In this document: one piece after another, positions 9,581 to 19,467 of the stretch
How positions within the stretch are numbered: the first letter of the stretch is position 1
How the letters are laid out: each line of letters starts with the position of its first letter
Assembly: GCF_042139015.1 (NCBI RefSeq)
Contig: NZ_JBHIKY010000004.1
Coordinates: 124,001 to 188,000 of the forward strand
Length of the DNA: 64,000 nucleotides
Source of the DNA: JBHIKY01 sp042139015
Lineage (GTDB): Bacteria; Bacillota; Bacilli; Bacillales; Marinococcaceae
Direction of reading: 5' to 3'
Made by a program: the position numbers and the translations under genes
Notes under the pieces: generated by a model
Databases searched by the model: none
What the model was told of the DNA's origin: nothing
The model's input: the letters and a program-made list of their open reading frames with translations, nothing else

Positions 9581-9697
9581 ATGCGTGATGAATTTTTATC
9601 AGATTTTGCTATTGATACTTTGTTCGTTTATGCGCTTATCATCGGAATTATTGCAGTGATATTAATTTCTAAATATCGGAAGAAGCGCGGAAAATAG
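9581..9697 (+). CDS. 38-residue single-pass membrane protein
   Basis: The sequence is short: MRDEFLSDFAID, then one hydrophobic helix (TLFVYALIIGIIAVILI), then a basic tail SKYRKKRGK. TAAAGGAG lies 9 bases upstream of the ATG, and it follows a terminator. The EFLSD start resembles the small Bacillaceae family called EYxxD-motif membrane proteins (inference). Its last 29 bases overlap the 3' end of purD on the opposite strand. Function unknown. The strong ribosome site and clean hydrophobic/basic layout make it likely to be real. Confidence 0.7.
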   Translation: MRDEFLSDFAIDTLFVYALIIGIIAVILISKYRKKRGK

Positions 9698-10934
9698 CTT
9701 TATCGCCAATGTCTTTTCTATAAAATAAATACGTGTCGTCCAATTGTTGAAGCTTATCGTATACTTTTTCTTTTGCTTCATTCAGCTGTGCTGCTTTTTC
9801 GGCTAGAAGCAGTACGCGGCCTCCACCAGTCTGGAGCTCACTTCCTTCTTTCTTTACTCCCGCAAAGAAAAGCAGATCTGCTTCAGGAATATGCTTAATT
9901 GGTTTTCCTTTTTCATAGGATCCAGGGTAGCCAATTGATGCCGCCACCACTCCAAGGACAGCATCCTTGGACCATGACAGCTCCGGTTTACCTCCCTGCA
10001 GCAGCCCAATAATTGCAGCTGACATATCCGATTCCAGACGCGGCAGGACAACCTGGGCTTCCGGATCGCCAAAGCGGGCGTTAAATTCAATTACCTTCGG
10101 GCCTGCTGCTGTCATCATCAACCCCGCATACAAAATCCCTGTAAAGAAACGTCCTTCCTTTACGAGTGCTGAGGCTGCCGGCTGCAGGACTTCCCGCACA
10201 GCACGGGAAATATCTTCATCTCCGAACTGCGGAACAGGGCTGTAGGCTCCCATTCCGCCTGTATTCGGGCCTTTGTCTCCATCATACGCGCGCTTGTGAT
10301 CCTGTGCTCCGACCATCGGGACCACCGTTTCCCCATGGACAAACGCCATCAATGAGAGCTCTTCTCCTTCGAGAAATTCCTCGAGCACAACCTCTGCTCC
10401 TGCTTCACCAAACTTCTCATCATTTAGTATGTCATGCAGTGCATCGAAAGCTTCCTGTTCAGTAAAAGCCACGGTAACGCCCTTCCCGGCTGCGAGGCCA
10501 TCCGCTTTTACAACAATCGGTGCTCCCTGCTGCTTCACATAATCCGCTGCCTTATCATAGTCAGAAAATACTTCATAGGAGCCGGTAGGAATGTTGTATT
10601 GCTTCATGATTGATTTGGCAAATGACTTGCTTCCTTCAATTAAAGCGGCTTTTTGGGTAGGGCCAAACACCATCAGTTTTTCGTCGAGCAGACGGTCTGC
10701 AAGTCCAGCAAGCAGCGGAGCCTCCGGCCCGATAATTGTCAGGTCAATCCTGTTCTGTTTGGCGAAGCTCACAATCGCATCCTGATCATGCTCACTAATG
10801 CCTGTGCATTCTGCCACGTCGGTCATTCCCGGGCTCCCAGGCGCTGCATACACCTGATCCACACTTTGATCCCGGGCCGCTTTCCAGGCAAGAACGTGCT
10901 CTCTTCCGCCGCTTCCTATCACAAGTACTTTCAT
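9669..10934 (-). CDS. purD: Phosphoribosylamine-glycine ligase (GAR synthetase)
   Basis: Second step of de novo purine synthesis: PRA + glycine + ATP to GAR. ATP-grasp enzyme. The N-terminal MKVLVIGSGGREHVLAWKAA is diagnostic, and VVKADGLAAGKGVTV and GDPEAQVVLPRL are the ATP-grasp and metal-site segments. Length is 421 residues. ATG at 10934 is chosen by homology; AAGGAG lies 11 bases upstream, a slightly long gap. It is the last gene of the purine operon, 15 bases after purH. Confidence 0.98.
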   Translation of the reverse strand: MKVLVIGSGGREHVLAWKAARDQSVDQVYAAPGSPGMTDVAECTGISEHDQDAIVSFAKQNRIDLTIIGPEAPLLAGLADRLLDEKLMVFGPTQKAALIEGSKSFAKSIMKQYNIPTGSYEVFSDYDKAADYVKQQGAPIVVKADGLAAGKGVTVAFTEQEAFDALHDILNDEKFGEAGAEVVLEEFLEGEELSLMAFVHGETVVPMVGAQDHKRAYDGDKGPNTGGMGAYSPVPQFGDEDISRAVREVLQPAASALVKEGRFFTGILYAGLMMTAAGPKVIEFNARFGDPEAQVVLPRLESDMSAAIIGLLQGGKPELSWSKDAVLGVVAASIGYPGSYEKGKPIKHIPEADLLFFAGVKKEGSELQTGGGRVLLLAEKAAQLNEAKEKVYDKLQQLDDTYLFYRKDIGDKAIFRASSDI

Positions 10935-10949
10935 TTTTTCCAGCACTCC

Positions 10950-12482
10950 TTAGTGTTTAAAGTGGCGCATGCCGGTAAATACCATGGCAATGCCGAGTTC
11001 ATTTGCTTTTTTAATGGAATCTTCATCTTTTATGGAGCCGCCGGGCTGGATAATTGCTGTGATTCCGGCTTTTCCTGCTTCTTCCACCGTGTCATGCATC
11101 GGGAAAAAGGCATCGGATCCCATGGAAGCTCCTTCTGCTTTTCCCCCTGCCTGTTCAATGGCAATTTTTGCAGCACCGACCCGGTTCATCTGGCCTGCAC
11201 CGACTCCGACTGTCATTTCCTCTTTCGCAAGCAGAATCGCGTTTGATTTCACATGCTTGACGACCTTCCAGGCAAGTTTCAAGTCCTGCCATTCCTTTTC
11301 TGTCGGCTCTCTTTCTGTAACGACACGCACATCTGCATCAAGGAAGCCTTTTCTGTCCTCTTCCTGAACCAAAGCACCGCCGTGAATGGAAGTAATCTTT
11401 GAGCGTTCCAGCGGCTCTTCATCGAGTGATACAGTTAATAGACGGAGATTTTTCTTTTCCGTTAAAATGTCAAGAGCTTCCTGGGTAAAAGTCGGAGCAA
11501 TGACAATTTCAAGAAAAATTTCGCGGAGTTTCTGAGCAGTTGCCGCATCGACTTCTTTATTAAATGCAATAATGCCTCCGAATATAGAAACAGGATCCGC
11601 TTCAAACGCTTTATTGAATGCAGCAGACACTGTCTCTCCTGCTCCAACACCGCAGGGATTCATATGTTTCACAGCGACAGCAGCCGGCTGACCGAATTCC
11701 TTCACAATGGAAAGAGCTGCTTCGGCGTCGTTAATATTGTTGTAGGAAAGCTCTTTCCCGTGAAGCTGAATGGCATTTGCGATAGAGCTGACCGGGCCGA
11801 TTGGTTCTCTATAAAAGGCAGCCTGCTGGTGAGGATTTTCCCCATAACGGAGGTCCTGTTTTTTCTCGTATGTGATTGTATACGTTTCAGGATAACGTTC
11901 GCCGGTCTGCTCTGTTAAATATGATGCAATCATCGCATCATACGCGGCAGTGTGGCGGAATACCTTTGCAGCCAGTTGTCTTTTCGTTTCTGCGAGTACT
12001 TCATTATGCTCAAGCCACTCGTTCAAAACCTTTTCGTAATCCTCCGGGTCGGTTACAACCGTTACGAATTTATGATTTTTTGCCGCGGCCCGCAGCATAC
12101 TTGGACCGCCGATATCAATGTTTTCGATTGCATCTTCAAAGCCAGTGTCTGGATTTTCAATCGTTTCTTTAAACGGGTACAGGTTTACTACCACAAGATC
12201 GATCGGAGTAATGCTGTGTTCTTCCAGCTGCTTTAAATGATCCCCGCTGTCACGGACAGCAAGAAGTCCACTGTGAATAAAAGGATGGAGTGTTTTCACG
12301 CGGCCGTCGAGAATTTCTGGAAAACCCGTCACATCGGAGATACCGGTAACTTTTACCCCGCCTTCTTTCAAAATACGGCTTGTCCCTCCCGTGGAGACAA
12401 TTTCCACTCCTCCCGCTTCGAGTTTTTTAGCAAAAGGAACAATTCCTTCTTTATTAGAAACACTGATAAGTGCTCGTTTCAT
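10950..12482 (-). CDS. purH: Bifunctional AICAR formyltransferase / IMP cyclohydrolase
   Basis: Last two steps to IMP. The N-terminal MGS-like cyclohydrolase domain starts ALISVSNKEGIVPFAKKL. The formyltransferase domain holds KHMNPCGVG, and SDAFFPMHDTVEEAGKAGITAI near the C-terminus is typical. Length is 510 residues. The ATG overlaps the purN stop by four bases (ATGA), which suggests translational coupling. Confidence 0.98.
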   Translation of the reverse strand: MKRALISVSNKEGIVPFAKKLEAGGVEIVSTGGTSRILKEGGVKVTGISDVTGFPEILDGRVKTLHPFIHSGLLAVRDSGDHLKQLEEHSITPIDLVVVNLYPFKETIENPDTGFEDAIENIDIGGPSMLRAAAKNHKFVTVVTDPEDYEKVLNEWLEHNEVLAETKRQLAAKVFRHTAAYDAMIASYLTEQTGERYPETYTITYEKKQDLRYGENPHQQAAFYREPIGPVSSIANAIQLHGKELSYNNINDAEAALSIVKEFGQPAAVAVKHMNPCGVGAGETVSAAFNKAFEADPVSIFGGIIAFNKEVDAATAQKLREIFLEIVIAPTFTQEALDILTEKKNLRLLTVSLDEEPLERSKITSIHGGALVQEEDRKGFLDADVRVVTEREPTEKEWQDLKLAWKVVKHVKSNAILLAKEEMTVGVGAGQMNRVGAAKIAIEQAGGKAEGASMGSDAFFPMHDTVEEAGKAGITAIIQPGGSIKDEDSIKKANELGIAMVFTGMRHFKH

Positions 12483-13069
12483 ATCTTTTCAGACTCCCTT
12501 CTCGATATCGAACTCGTTAACCTCTGAAGTGTATCAGGGTATAGGCGGTGCTCCTCCGCCTGTATCGCTGCAGTCAAGGAACGAAGAGAATCCGATTCCT
12601 TTATATCGATTGGCTGTTGCGCGATAATTTCTCCTGTATCTATTCCAGCATCAACCCAGTGAATGGTAACGCCGGTGACTTTTACGCCGGCTTTCCAGGC
12701 CTGGCCGATAGCATCTTTTCCTTGAAAAGCAGGCAAAAGAGACGGATGGATATTTACAATCCGTCTATCAAAGGCATGAAGCAGAGTGTCCCCGATCAGG
12801 CGCATGTACCCTGCCAATGCAATGATTTCCACTTGCCTGGATTCAAGCTCTTCTACGATTTCTTTTTCAAAAGCGGCTTTGTTTTCATATGACTTCGGAC
12901 GAAAGCAAAAGACCGGCACACCAGCCTGGCTGGCGCGTTCTACTACCCCTGCTTCCGGCTTGTCACAAACCAGAAGTTTAATATCAGCCTTGAGCCGGCC
13001 TTCTTTGACCGCATCTGCAATCGCCTGAAAATTAGAGCCATTGCCAGAGGCGAACACTGCAATGTTCAT
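12479..13069 (-). CDS. purN: Phosphoribosylglycinamide formyltransferase (folate-dependent)
   Basis: Transfers a formyl group from 10-formyl-THF to GAR. The N-terminal MNIAVFASGNGSNFQAI and the NIHPSLLPAFQG plus GVTIHWVDAGIDTG segments carry the catalytic Asn, His and Asp. Length is 196 residues, normal for the family. The start codon overlaps the end of purM, and its own end overlaps purH. Confidence 0.98.
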   Translation of the reverse strand: MNIAVFASGNGSNFQAIADAVKEGRLKADIKLLVCDKPEAGVVERASQAGVPVFCFRPKSYENKAAFEKEIVEELESRQVEIIALAGYMRLIGDTLLHAFDRRIVNIHPSLLPAFQGKDAIGQAWKAGVKVTGVTIHWVDAGIDTGEIIAQQPIDIKESDSLRSLTAAIQAEEHRLYPDTLQRLTSSISRRESEKI

Positions 13070-14106
13070 TAAGAGGAAACCCCCTCAATGAAAAGCTTTC
13101 CTGAATCGGTTACATTACCGATTACTTCAGCTTTTTCTCCGTTTTCGCGGAGTGCTCGCAGTGCCGTTTCTTCTTCTTTCTTTCGCACTGCAGTAATCAG
13201 GCCGATGCCCATATTGAACGTTCCAAACATATCACGGTCCGTTAATGAACCATGCTTTTTCAAAAATGAAAAGATAGCGGGTGCTTCCCAGTTTCGCGGC
13301 TGAACAGAAGCACCAAGTCCCTCTGGCAGCATTCGTGGAATATTTTCATAAAAACCGCCTCCGGTTATGTGGGCCATCCCTTTCACCTCAACTGCACGTC
13401 GTAATGCTTGGATAGCTTTTACATATATCCTGGTTGGTTCCAGGAGCTCTTCCCCGAGTGGTCGCTGAAACGGCTCATACGTTACCTTCACATCCAGACC
13501 GGCCTGCTCAAAAAGGACACGCCGCACAAGGGAAAATCCGTTGCTGTGAATTCCCGAAGAGCTGACTCCGATAAGGACATCTCCCTCCCGGATGCTCTCT
13601 CCGCTGATGAGAGACTGTTTCTCAGCGGCACCTACCGTAAATCCAGCCACATCATACTCATCCGGACTGTACATTCCCGGCATTTCGGCGGTTTCTCCGC
13701 CAATTAATGCCGCGCCGGCTTCTTCACATCCATCAGCAATGCCTTTAACGATGGCTTCCACTTTTTCAGGTGCAGCCTTTCCGAGAGCAAGATAATCGAG
13801 AAAATAAAGCGGATCCGCTCCCTGTACGGCAATATCATTTACACACATTGCCACTGCATCCTTTCCGATTGTGTCATGCTTGTCCATTTGAAAAGCAAGC
13901 ATCAGCTTCGTACCCACTCCGTCTGTACCTGATACGAGCACTGGTTCTTTGTAAGGAAGCTCAGAAATATCAAACATTGCTCCGAAAGCTCCGAGACCGC
14001 CCATTACCTCCGGGCGCATCGTACGGGCGGTGTGTTTTTTCATTCGTTCTACCGCTTTATAGCCGGCTTCTACGTCGACACCGGCTTGTTTATATGCCTC
14101 AGACAT
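13069..14106 (-). CDS. purM: Phosphoribosylformylglycinamidine cyclo-ligase (AIR synthetase)
   Basis: Converts FGAM to AIR with ATP. It is a PurM-superfamily fold: GTDGVGTKLMLAFQMDKHDTIG near residue 60 and LIGGETAEMPGMY are signature segments, and the C-terminal half contains HITGGGFYENIPR. The open frame starts at 14127. The ATG at 14106 is used because AGAAGGAGG lies 7 bases upstream and the N-terminus MSEAYKQAGVDVEAGYKAV matches the family. Confidence 0.98.
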   Translation of the reverse strand: MSEAYKQAGVDVEAGYKAVERMKKHTARTMRPEVMGGLGAFGAMFDISELPYKEPVLVSGTDGVGTKLMLAFQMDKHDTIGKDAVAMCVNDIAVQGADPLYFLDYLALGKAAPEKVEAIVKGIADGCEEAGAALIGGETAEMPGMYSPDEYDVAGFTVGAAEKQSLISGESIREGDVLIGVSSSGIHSNGFSLVRRVLFEQAGLDVKVTYEPFQRPLGEELLEPTRIYVKAIQALRRAVEVKGMAHITGGGFYENIPRMLPEGLGASVQPRNWEAPAIFSFLKKHGSLTDRDMFGTFNMGIGLITAVRKKEEETALRALRENGEKAEVIGNVTDSGKLFIEGVSS

Positions 14107-14126
14107 GGCTGGGCCTCCTTCTTCCA

Positions 14127-15548
14127 TTATCCGTTCATTACTTTATCATGTGGATGCTGCGTATCCTGGTAAATCTCTGTAGGATAGTTTCCGGTAAAAC
14201 AGGCAAGACACTGGCCGCAGTTCGTTTGGCGCTTATCGCGTCCCACCCCTTCCAGGAGGCCGTCGATGCTTAAAAAGGATAAAGAATCGGCGCCCATTTT
14301 TTCACGCATTTCTTCTGTAGTATGACTCGCTGCAATCAGCTCTGATTTGGTTGAGGTATCAATACCATAAAAACATGGATGAGTAATCGGAGGCGAGCTG
14401 ATCCGAACGTGAACCTCAGTGGCTCCGGCTTCTTTCAGCAGCCTGACAATTCTCCGGCTTGTTGTACCACGGACAATGGAATCATCAACCATAACGACAC
14501 GCTTTCCTTCTACGACACCACGTACAGGTGACAATTTCATTTTTACTCCCTGTTCACGCAGTTCCTGTGAAGGCTGAATAAACGTACGGCCGACGTAGCG
14601 GTTTTTAATTAATCCGAGCTCATATGGAATACCGGCCTGCTCTGCATATCCAATCGCAGCAGAGATGGAAGAGTCAGGCACACCCGTCACCACATCTGCT
14701 TCCACAGGGGCTTCGTTTGCCATCTGTTTCCCCAGCCTTTTTCTTGCTGTATGCACATTTATTTCATCTATATTTGAATCTGGTCGTGCAAAATAAACAT
14801 ACTCCATACTGCAGATCGTGCGGTTGGCTGAGCCGGAAAAGAGCTCGGTATGCATACCGTCTTCATCAAACGTTACCATTTCACCAGGCTGCAGCTCGCG
14901 TTCAAAGGTTGCTCCGACGACATCAAAGGCGCATGTTTCAGAAGCAACGACATAAGCGTCTCCAAGCCTGCCGATCGAAAGCGGACGCAGACCGTTAGGG
15001 TCCATCGCCACCATCAGCTTCTCCTCAGTCATAATCCCAAATGCATAGGCTCCCTTTAACATCTGCAGGGAGTTTGCAAGCTTGTCCTCAAGCCGCGGGT
15101 ATGCACTTCGTTTGATTAAGTGAGCAAGTACTTCCGTGTCCGAGGTTGATTGGAATATACTTCCCTGGCTTTCAAGCTGATGCTTTACCCCATTGGCATT
15201 TACAAGGTTGCCATTGTGTGCAACGGCAAGTCCGCCGGTCTGCGATTGAAACAGGAGCGGCTGGCAGTTCACAAGGCCGCCGCCGCCTGCTGTGGCGTAG
15301 CGGACATGGCCGAGAGCAGAATGACCGTGAAGAGTGTCAAGCTCTCCTTCTTTAAAAGCTTCTGTCACGAGGCCGAGTCCTTTATGAATGGAAAGACGCT
15401 CTCCGTCACTGACTACAATGCCGGCCCCTTCCTGTCCACGGTGCTGGAGACTGTGCAGTCCGTAATACGTGATCTGCGCTGCGTCTTTATGCCCCCATAC
15501 CGCAAATACTCCGCATTCTTCGTTTAAGCCTTTGATTTCACCAAGCAT
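14127..15548 (-). CDS. purF: Amidophosphoribosyltransferase
   Basis: First committed step: PRPP + glutamine to phosphoribosylamine. It is made with an 11-residue propeptide (MLGEIKGLNEE), leaving Cys12 as the N-terminal nucleophile of the class II glutamine amidotransferase domain. The PRPP motif is VVMVDDSIVRGTTSRR. The 4Fe-4S cluster cysteines typical of the Bacillus enzyme are in HPCFYGID and in NCGQCLACF near the C-terminus. Length is 473 residues. The start lies 25 bases inside purL. Confidence 0.99.
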   Translation of the reverse strand: MLGEIKGLNEECGVFAVWGHKDAAQITYYGLHSLQHRGQEGAGIVVSDGERLSIHKGLGLVTEAFKEGELDTLHGHSALGHVRYATAGGGGLVNCQPLLFQSQTGGLAVAHNGNLVNANGVKHQLESQGSIFQSTSDTEVLAHLIKRSAYPRLEDKLANSLQMLKGAYAFGIMTEEKLMVAMDPNGLRPLSIGRLGDAYVVASETCAFDVVGATFERELQPGEMVTFDEDGMHTELFSGSANRTICSMEYVYFARPDSNIDEINVHTARKRLGKQMANEAPVEADVVTGVPDSSISAAIGYAEQAGIPYELGLIKNRYVGRTFIQPSQELREQGVKMKLSPVRGVVEGKRVVMVDDSIVRGTTSRRIVRLLKEAGATEVHVRISSPPITHPCFYGIDTSTKSELIAASHTTEEMREKMGADSLSFLSIDGLLEGVGRDKRQTNCGQCLACFTGNYPTEIYQDTQHPHDKVMNG

Positions 15549-17752
15549 GGAATTGCTCCTTTCCAGGCGCTCTCTAGTGTTTCTAAAGCTGCCTGCAGCA
15601 CGGTTTCTCCTGAAGTATTTTGAATAACAAGCTGTTTATCGTCTGTTACCGTTCCAATATGCTCTGCATCCTTCACAATGGCTTCAAACGCATCACTCTG
15701 TGCCTCAGGGACACTTACGAGAAAGCGGGACTGTGTTTCTGAAAATAACTCGGCTGCCGTTTCAGGTCCGATTGTTATTTGTGCTCCAAGACTCGTTCCC
15801 ATCAAGCTTTCCGATGCAGCAACCGCAAGCCCTCCTTCTGCCAGATCGTGGGCAGAGGCTGTACAGCCTTCACGGATCGCTGCAAGAAGCTGCTCCAGAC
15901 GCTGTTTTTCTACCTCCAGATCAAGCACAGGAGCTTTCCCTGAAATGTTCCCCTGAAGGAGCTTCTGCAGTTCGCTTCCCCCAAATTCTGCCTGTGCCTT
16001 ACCAATGACGTAGATTCTGTCACCTTTATTTTTAAAAGCCTGCGTCGTAATGTGTTCTAAATCTTCAACCAGTCCTACCATACCAACTACAGGAGTCGGA
16101 TAGACTGCTCCTTTTTGCGTTTCATTATAGAGGGAAACATTGCCGCCGATTACCGGCGCTGCCAGTGCTCTGCAGGCCTCACTCATGCCATCTGTTGATT
16201 TTTCCAGCTGCCAGAAGATTTCCGGTTTTTCCGGACTTCCGTAATTCAGGCAGTCTGTCAGGCCGAGAGGAACTGCTCCAGAGCAGACAATGTTTCGTGC
16301 AGCTTCTGCCACTGCAATTTTTCCACCTGTCTCCGGGTCGAGGTATAAATACCTTGAGTTGCAGTCCGTTGTCATGGCAAGTGCTTTATTTTTACCGCGG
16401 ACACGAAGAACTGCGGCATCTGAACCAGGATGTACTACTGTATTAGTGCGAACTTGATAATCGTATTGATCAAATACCCATTCCTTGCTTGCGATGGTCG
16501 GCTGGGACAGCAGGGAATGAAGTGTAGCTGCGTAATCATCAATTTCTGGGACGAACGGCTTTTCTACTTGATTTTGTGCAAATAATGCCGGCTCGCTTGA
16601 AGGTGGGTGATATACCGGTGCCTCTTCCGCTAATGCATCTACCGGTACGTCAGCGACAAGTTTTCCTTCGTGCAGAAGGCGGAGTCGTTTTTCTTCAAGC
16701 ACGGTACCGACTTCAGCGGACAGCAGTCCCCAGCGGTCACAAATTTCCTTTACCTCATGCTCGCTCCCTTTTTCTACAACAAGCAGCATGCGTTCCTGCG
16801 ATTCCGAGAGCATCATTTCATACGGGCTCATTCCTTTTTCACGCTGCGGCACAGTGTCAAGATCCATTTCGATACCTGACCCGGCTTTACTGGCCATTTC
16901 CGCTGAGGAAGAAGTAAGTCCTGCCGCCCCCATGTCTTGAATACCGACAAGAGAATCAAGCTGTACGAGTTCGAGACAAGCTTCGAGAAGAAGCTTTTCC
17001 ATAAACGGGTCGCCGACCTGCACCGATGGCCGCTTGCTTTCTGATTCGTCACTCAGCTCTTCGGAGGCGAACGTAGCCCCGTGAATACCATCTTTTCCGG
17101 TGCTTGCTCCGACGTACATCACCGTGTTCCCTGCCCCGCTCGCACGCCCTTTTTGAATATCCTTATGATCAATGAGACCGACACACATTGCATTCACAAG
17201 TGGATTTCCTTCGTAGCACGGGTCAAACTGGACTTCTCCTCCGACAGTTGGAACACCGATACAATTCCCGTAGCCGGCAATACCTGCTACCACTTCCTCA
17301 AACAAGTAACGGACACGAGGATTGTTCAGCTCACCGAAACGAAGCGAGTTTAAGAGAGCAACCGGCCTCGCACCCATGGAGAAAACATCACGCAGAATTC
17401 CACCGACACCGGTGGCTGCCCCTTGATATGGTTCAATAGCAGAAGGATGATTGTGGCTTTCAATTTTAAAAACTACTGCCTGCTCGTCGCCGATATCAAT
17501 GATGCCGGCACCTTCTCCCGGTCCCTGCAGTACTTTTTCCCCGCTGACCGGGAACTTTTTTAGAAGGACCTTGGAATGTTTATAGCTGCAGTGCTCAGAC
17601 CACATAACGGAAAATAATCCGGTTTCTGTATAATTTGGAAGGCGGCCAAGGATTTCTTCGGCCATAGTGAACTCAGCGTCCGTCAGACCCATCTCCTGAT
17701 ATACTTTTTCCTCTTTAATTTGCTGTGGTGTTGGTTCAAGTAGTAAGGACAT
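15524..17752 (-). CDS. purL: FGAM synthase subunit PurL (small type)
   Basis: Catalytic subunit of phosphoribosylformylglycinamidine synthase. It works with PurQ (glutaminase) and PurS, all encoded here. The 742-residue length is that of the small Gram-positive PurL without a fused amidotransferase. SHNHPSAIEPYQGAATGVGGI and CVGLIDH-type segments are present, with two PurM-like halves. It overlaps purQ by 17 bases and purF by 25 bases. Confidence 0.99.
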   Translation of the reverse strand: MSLLLEPTPQQIKEEKVYQEMGLTDAEFTMAEEILGRLPNYTETGLFSVMWSEHCSYKHSKVLLKKFPVSGEKVLQGPGEGAGIIDIGDEQAVVFKIESHNHPSAIEPYQGAATGVGGILRDVFSMGARPVALLNSLRFGELNNPRVRYLFEEVVAGIAGYGNCIGVPTVGGEVQFDPCYEGNPLVNAMCVGLIDHKDIQKGRASGAGNTVMYVGASTGKDGIHGATFASEELSDESESKRPSVQVGDPFMEKLLLEACLELVQLDSLVGIQDMGAAGLTSSSAEMASKAGSGIEMDLDTVPQREKGMSPYEMMLSESQERMLLVVEKGSEHEVKEICDRWGLLSAEVGTVLEEKRLRLLHEGKLVADVPVDALAEEAPVYHPPSSEPALFAQNQVEKPFVPEIDDYAATLHSLLSQPTIASKEWVFDQYDYQVRTNTVVHPGSDAAVLRVRGKNKALAMTTDCNSRYLYLDPETGGKIAVAEAARNIVCSGAVPLGLTDCLNYGSPEKPEIFWQLEKSTDGMSEACRALAAPVIGGNVSLYNETQKGAVYPTPVVGMVGLVEDLEHITTQAFKNKGDRIYVIGKAQAEFGGSELQKLLQGNISGKAPVLDLEVEKQRLEQLLAAIREGCTASAHDLAEGGLAVAASESLMGTSLGAQITIGPETAAELFSETQSRFLVSVPEAQSDAFEAIVKDAEHIGTVTDDKQLVIQNTSGETVLQAALETLESAWKGAIPCLVKSKA

Positions 17753-18419
17753 GGGATTCCCTCCAGTTTTTCAAAATCGATTGGAAAAGCTTTAAACCGT
17801 CTGAACTCCCTAGAATATCGGCTGTCGCTCGTTCCGGATGGGGCATCATGCCAAGGACATTGCCTTTCTCATTGATAATGCCGGCAATACTTGCCACAGA
17901 GCCATTAATATCATCGTTATACGTGAACACAATCTGCTTGTTTGCACGGAGAGTTTCCAACGTTTGTTCGTCGCAATAGTAATTACCCTCTCCATGTGCC
18001 ACAGGGATTGTGATAGATTCGTCTTTATCGTAGTCTTTTGTAAAACCAGTTTCATTGTTTACCACCGTAAGTTCTGCAGGACGGCAGATAAATTTCAGTG
18101 ATTTATTGCGCTGCATGGCTCCAGGCAGAATCCCTGCTTCCAGCAGAATTTGAAATCCATTACAAACACCAAGGACAGGCTTGCCTTTTTCCGCTTCCTC
18201 AATCACGCTTTGCATGACGGGCGCAAAGCGGGCGATAGCTCCGGAACGAAGGTAATCACCATATGAAAAGCCGCCGGGAAGCAGAATGGCATCATATTCA
18301 GCGACACTTGTGTCGGTGTACCAGACTTTTTCTACATGTTCTGAAAGACCTTCCTCTATCGCATGGAGCATATCATCATCACAGTTGGAGCCGGGAAAGA
18401 CGATTACTGCGAATCTCAT
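17736..18419 (-). CDS. purQ: FGAM synthase glutaminase subunit PurQ
   Basis: Class I glutamine amidotransferase supplying ammonia to PurL. The nucleophile Cys is in PVLGVCNGFQIL, and the catalytic His and Glu are in MMPHPERA. LLPGGFSYGDYLR forms the oxyanion region. Length is 227 residues. Start overlaps the purS stop by four bases. Confidence 0.99.
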   Translation of the reverse strand: MRFAVIVFPGSNCDDDMLHAIEEGLSEHVEKVWYTDTSVAEYDAILLPGGFSYGDYLRSGAIARFAPVMQSVIEEAEKGKPVLGVCNGFQILLEAGILPGAMQRNKSLKFICRPAELTVVNNETGFTKDYDKDESITIPVAHGEGNYYCDEQTLETLRANKQIVFTYNDDINGSVASIAGIINEKGNVLGMMPHPERATADILGSSDGLKLFQSILKNWRESHVLTT

Positions 18420-18667
18420 GAAGAGACACCCTCCCCGATCGTGTACGTATAATCTTCAATAACTGGGTTAGATAATAGTTTTTCGCACATTTCCTTTACT
18501 CGTTCCTCAAGATCCTTCGTATTCTCCATGTCGAGTTCTATAAATTTTCCGGTCTGCACCTGCTTGACCTCTTTGTAGCCCATTGTATGAAGAGAATTTT
18601 CAATAGCACTTCCCTGGGGATCGAGTACCCCCGCTTTTAATGTTACATATACCTGCACCTTAACCAT
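18416..18667 (-). CDS. purS: FGAM synthase structural subunit PurS
   Basis: An 83-residue subunit that bridges PurL and PurQ. The pattern VKVQVYVTLKAGVLDPQGSAIENSL...GY and ...CEKLLSNPVIEDYTY is diagnostic. It overlaps purC by 8 bases and purQ by 4 bases. Confidence 0.98.
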   Translation of the reverse strand: MVKVQVYVTLKAGVLDPQGSAIENSLHTMGYKEVKQVQTGKFIELDMENTKDLEERVKEMCEKLLSNPVIEDYTYTIGEGVSS

Positions 18668-19379
18668 GTATGGATCCTCCCAGCCTTTTTAGAATTTCGT
18701 TATAGCCATCCTGAAGTGAACCGAGGCCGAATCGAAACAAGTCTTTGTCGAATTTCTGCTTTGTTTCTTTATCCCAGAGCCGGCACGTGTCAGGAGAAAT
18801 TTCATCAGATAAGAGGAGCTCGCCTTCTGTGGTTATTCCAAATTCCAATTTAAAATCAACAAGCAGCAGACCGCGGCTGTCAAAATGCTTTTTCAAAGTT
18901 TCATTGACTGCGAGTGCCGCTCTTTTCATGCCGCTCACCTGGTCAGGCTCCGCTGCATTTAACATGCGGATATGGTCCTCGTTAATAAGCGGATCACCGA
19001 GATCATCATCCTTGTAATAACATTCCACAACTGCTTCTGAAAGAACTGTGCCTTCCTCCACACCGGTGCGTTTGTGAAGACTTCCTGCCACGATGTTACG
19101 CACCACTATCTCAAGCGGAATAATGTCGGTGCGGCGAACAAGCTGCTCTGTATCAGAAAGCTTCTCAACGAAATGGCTTTGAATGCCAGAAGCCGCAAGC
19201 TTTTCAAATAGAAGCGAGGAAATCTCGTTATTGAGTCTGCCTTTCCCTTCCAGTACGTCTTTTTTCTCTCCATTAAATGCTGTGGCATCATCTTTGTATG
19301 CCACCCAGAGAAGGTCGGGATCGTCGGTTTTAAAAAGCTTTTTTGCTTTTCCTTCATACAGAAGCTCCAGTTTTTCCAT
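18660..19379 (-). CDS. purC: SAICAR synthetase
   Basis: Joins CAIR and aspartate with ATP. N-terminal MEKLELLYEGKAKKLF and the LVDFKLEFG and SDEISPDTCRLWD motifs mark the family. ATG at 19379 follows GGGAGG. The frame is open further upstream, but that extension is not homologous. Length is 239 residues. An 88-base gap separates it from purB. Confidence 0.98.
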   Translation of the reverse strand: MEKLELLYEGKAKKLFKTDDPDLLWVAYKDDATAFNGEKKDVLEGKGRLNNEISSLLFEKLAASGIQSHFVEKLSDTEQLVRRTDIIPLEIVVRNIVAGSLHKRTGVEEGTVLSEAVVECYYKDDDLGDPLINEDHIRMLNAAEPDQVSGMKRAALAVNETLKKHFDSRGLLLVDFKLEFGITTEGELLLSDEISPDTCRLWDKETKQKFDKDLFRFGLGSLQDGYNEILKRLGGSIHG

Positions 19380-19467
19380 GACACTGCCTCCCAATATCAA
19401 AATAAAACGGTAATTTATGTCAAATGTGTAAAAATCGGCGGGGCCTGGCCCCCCCATAAAAACGCCA

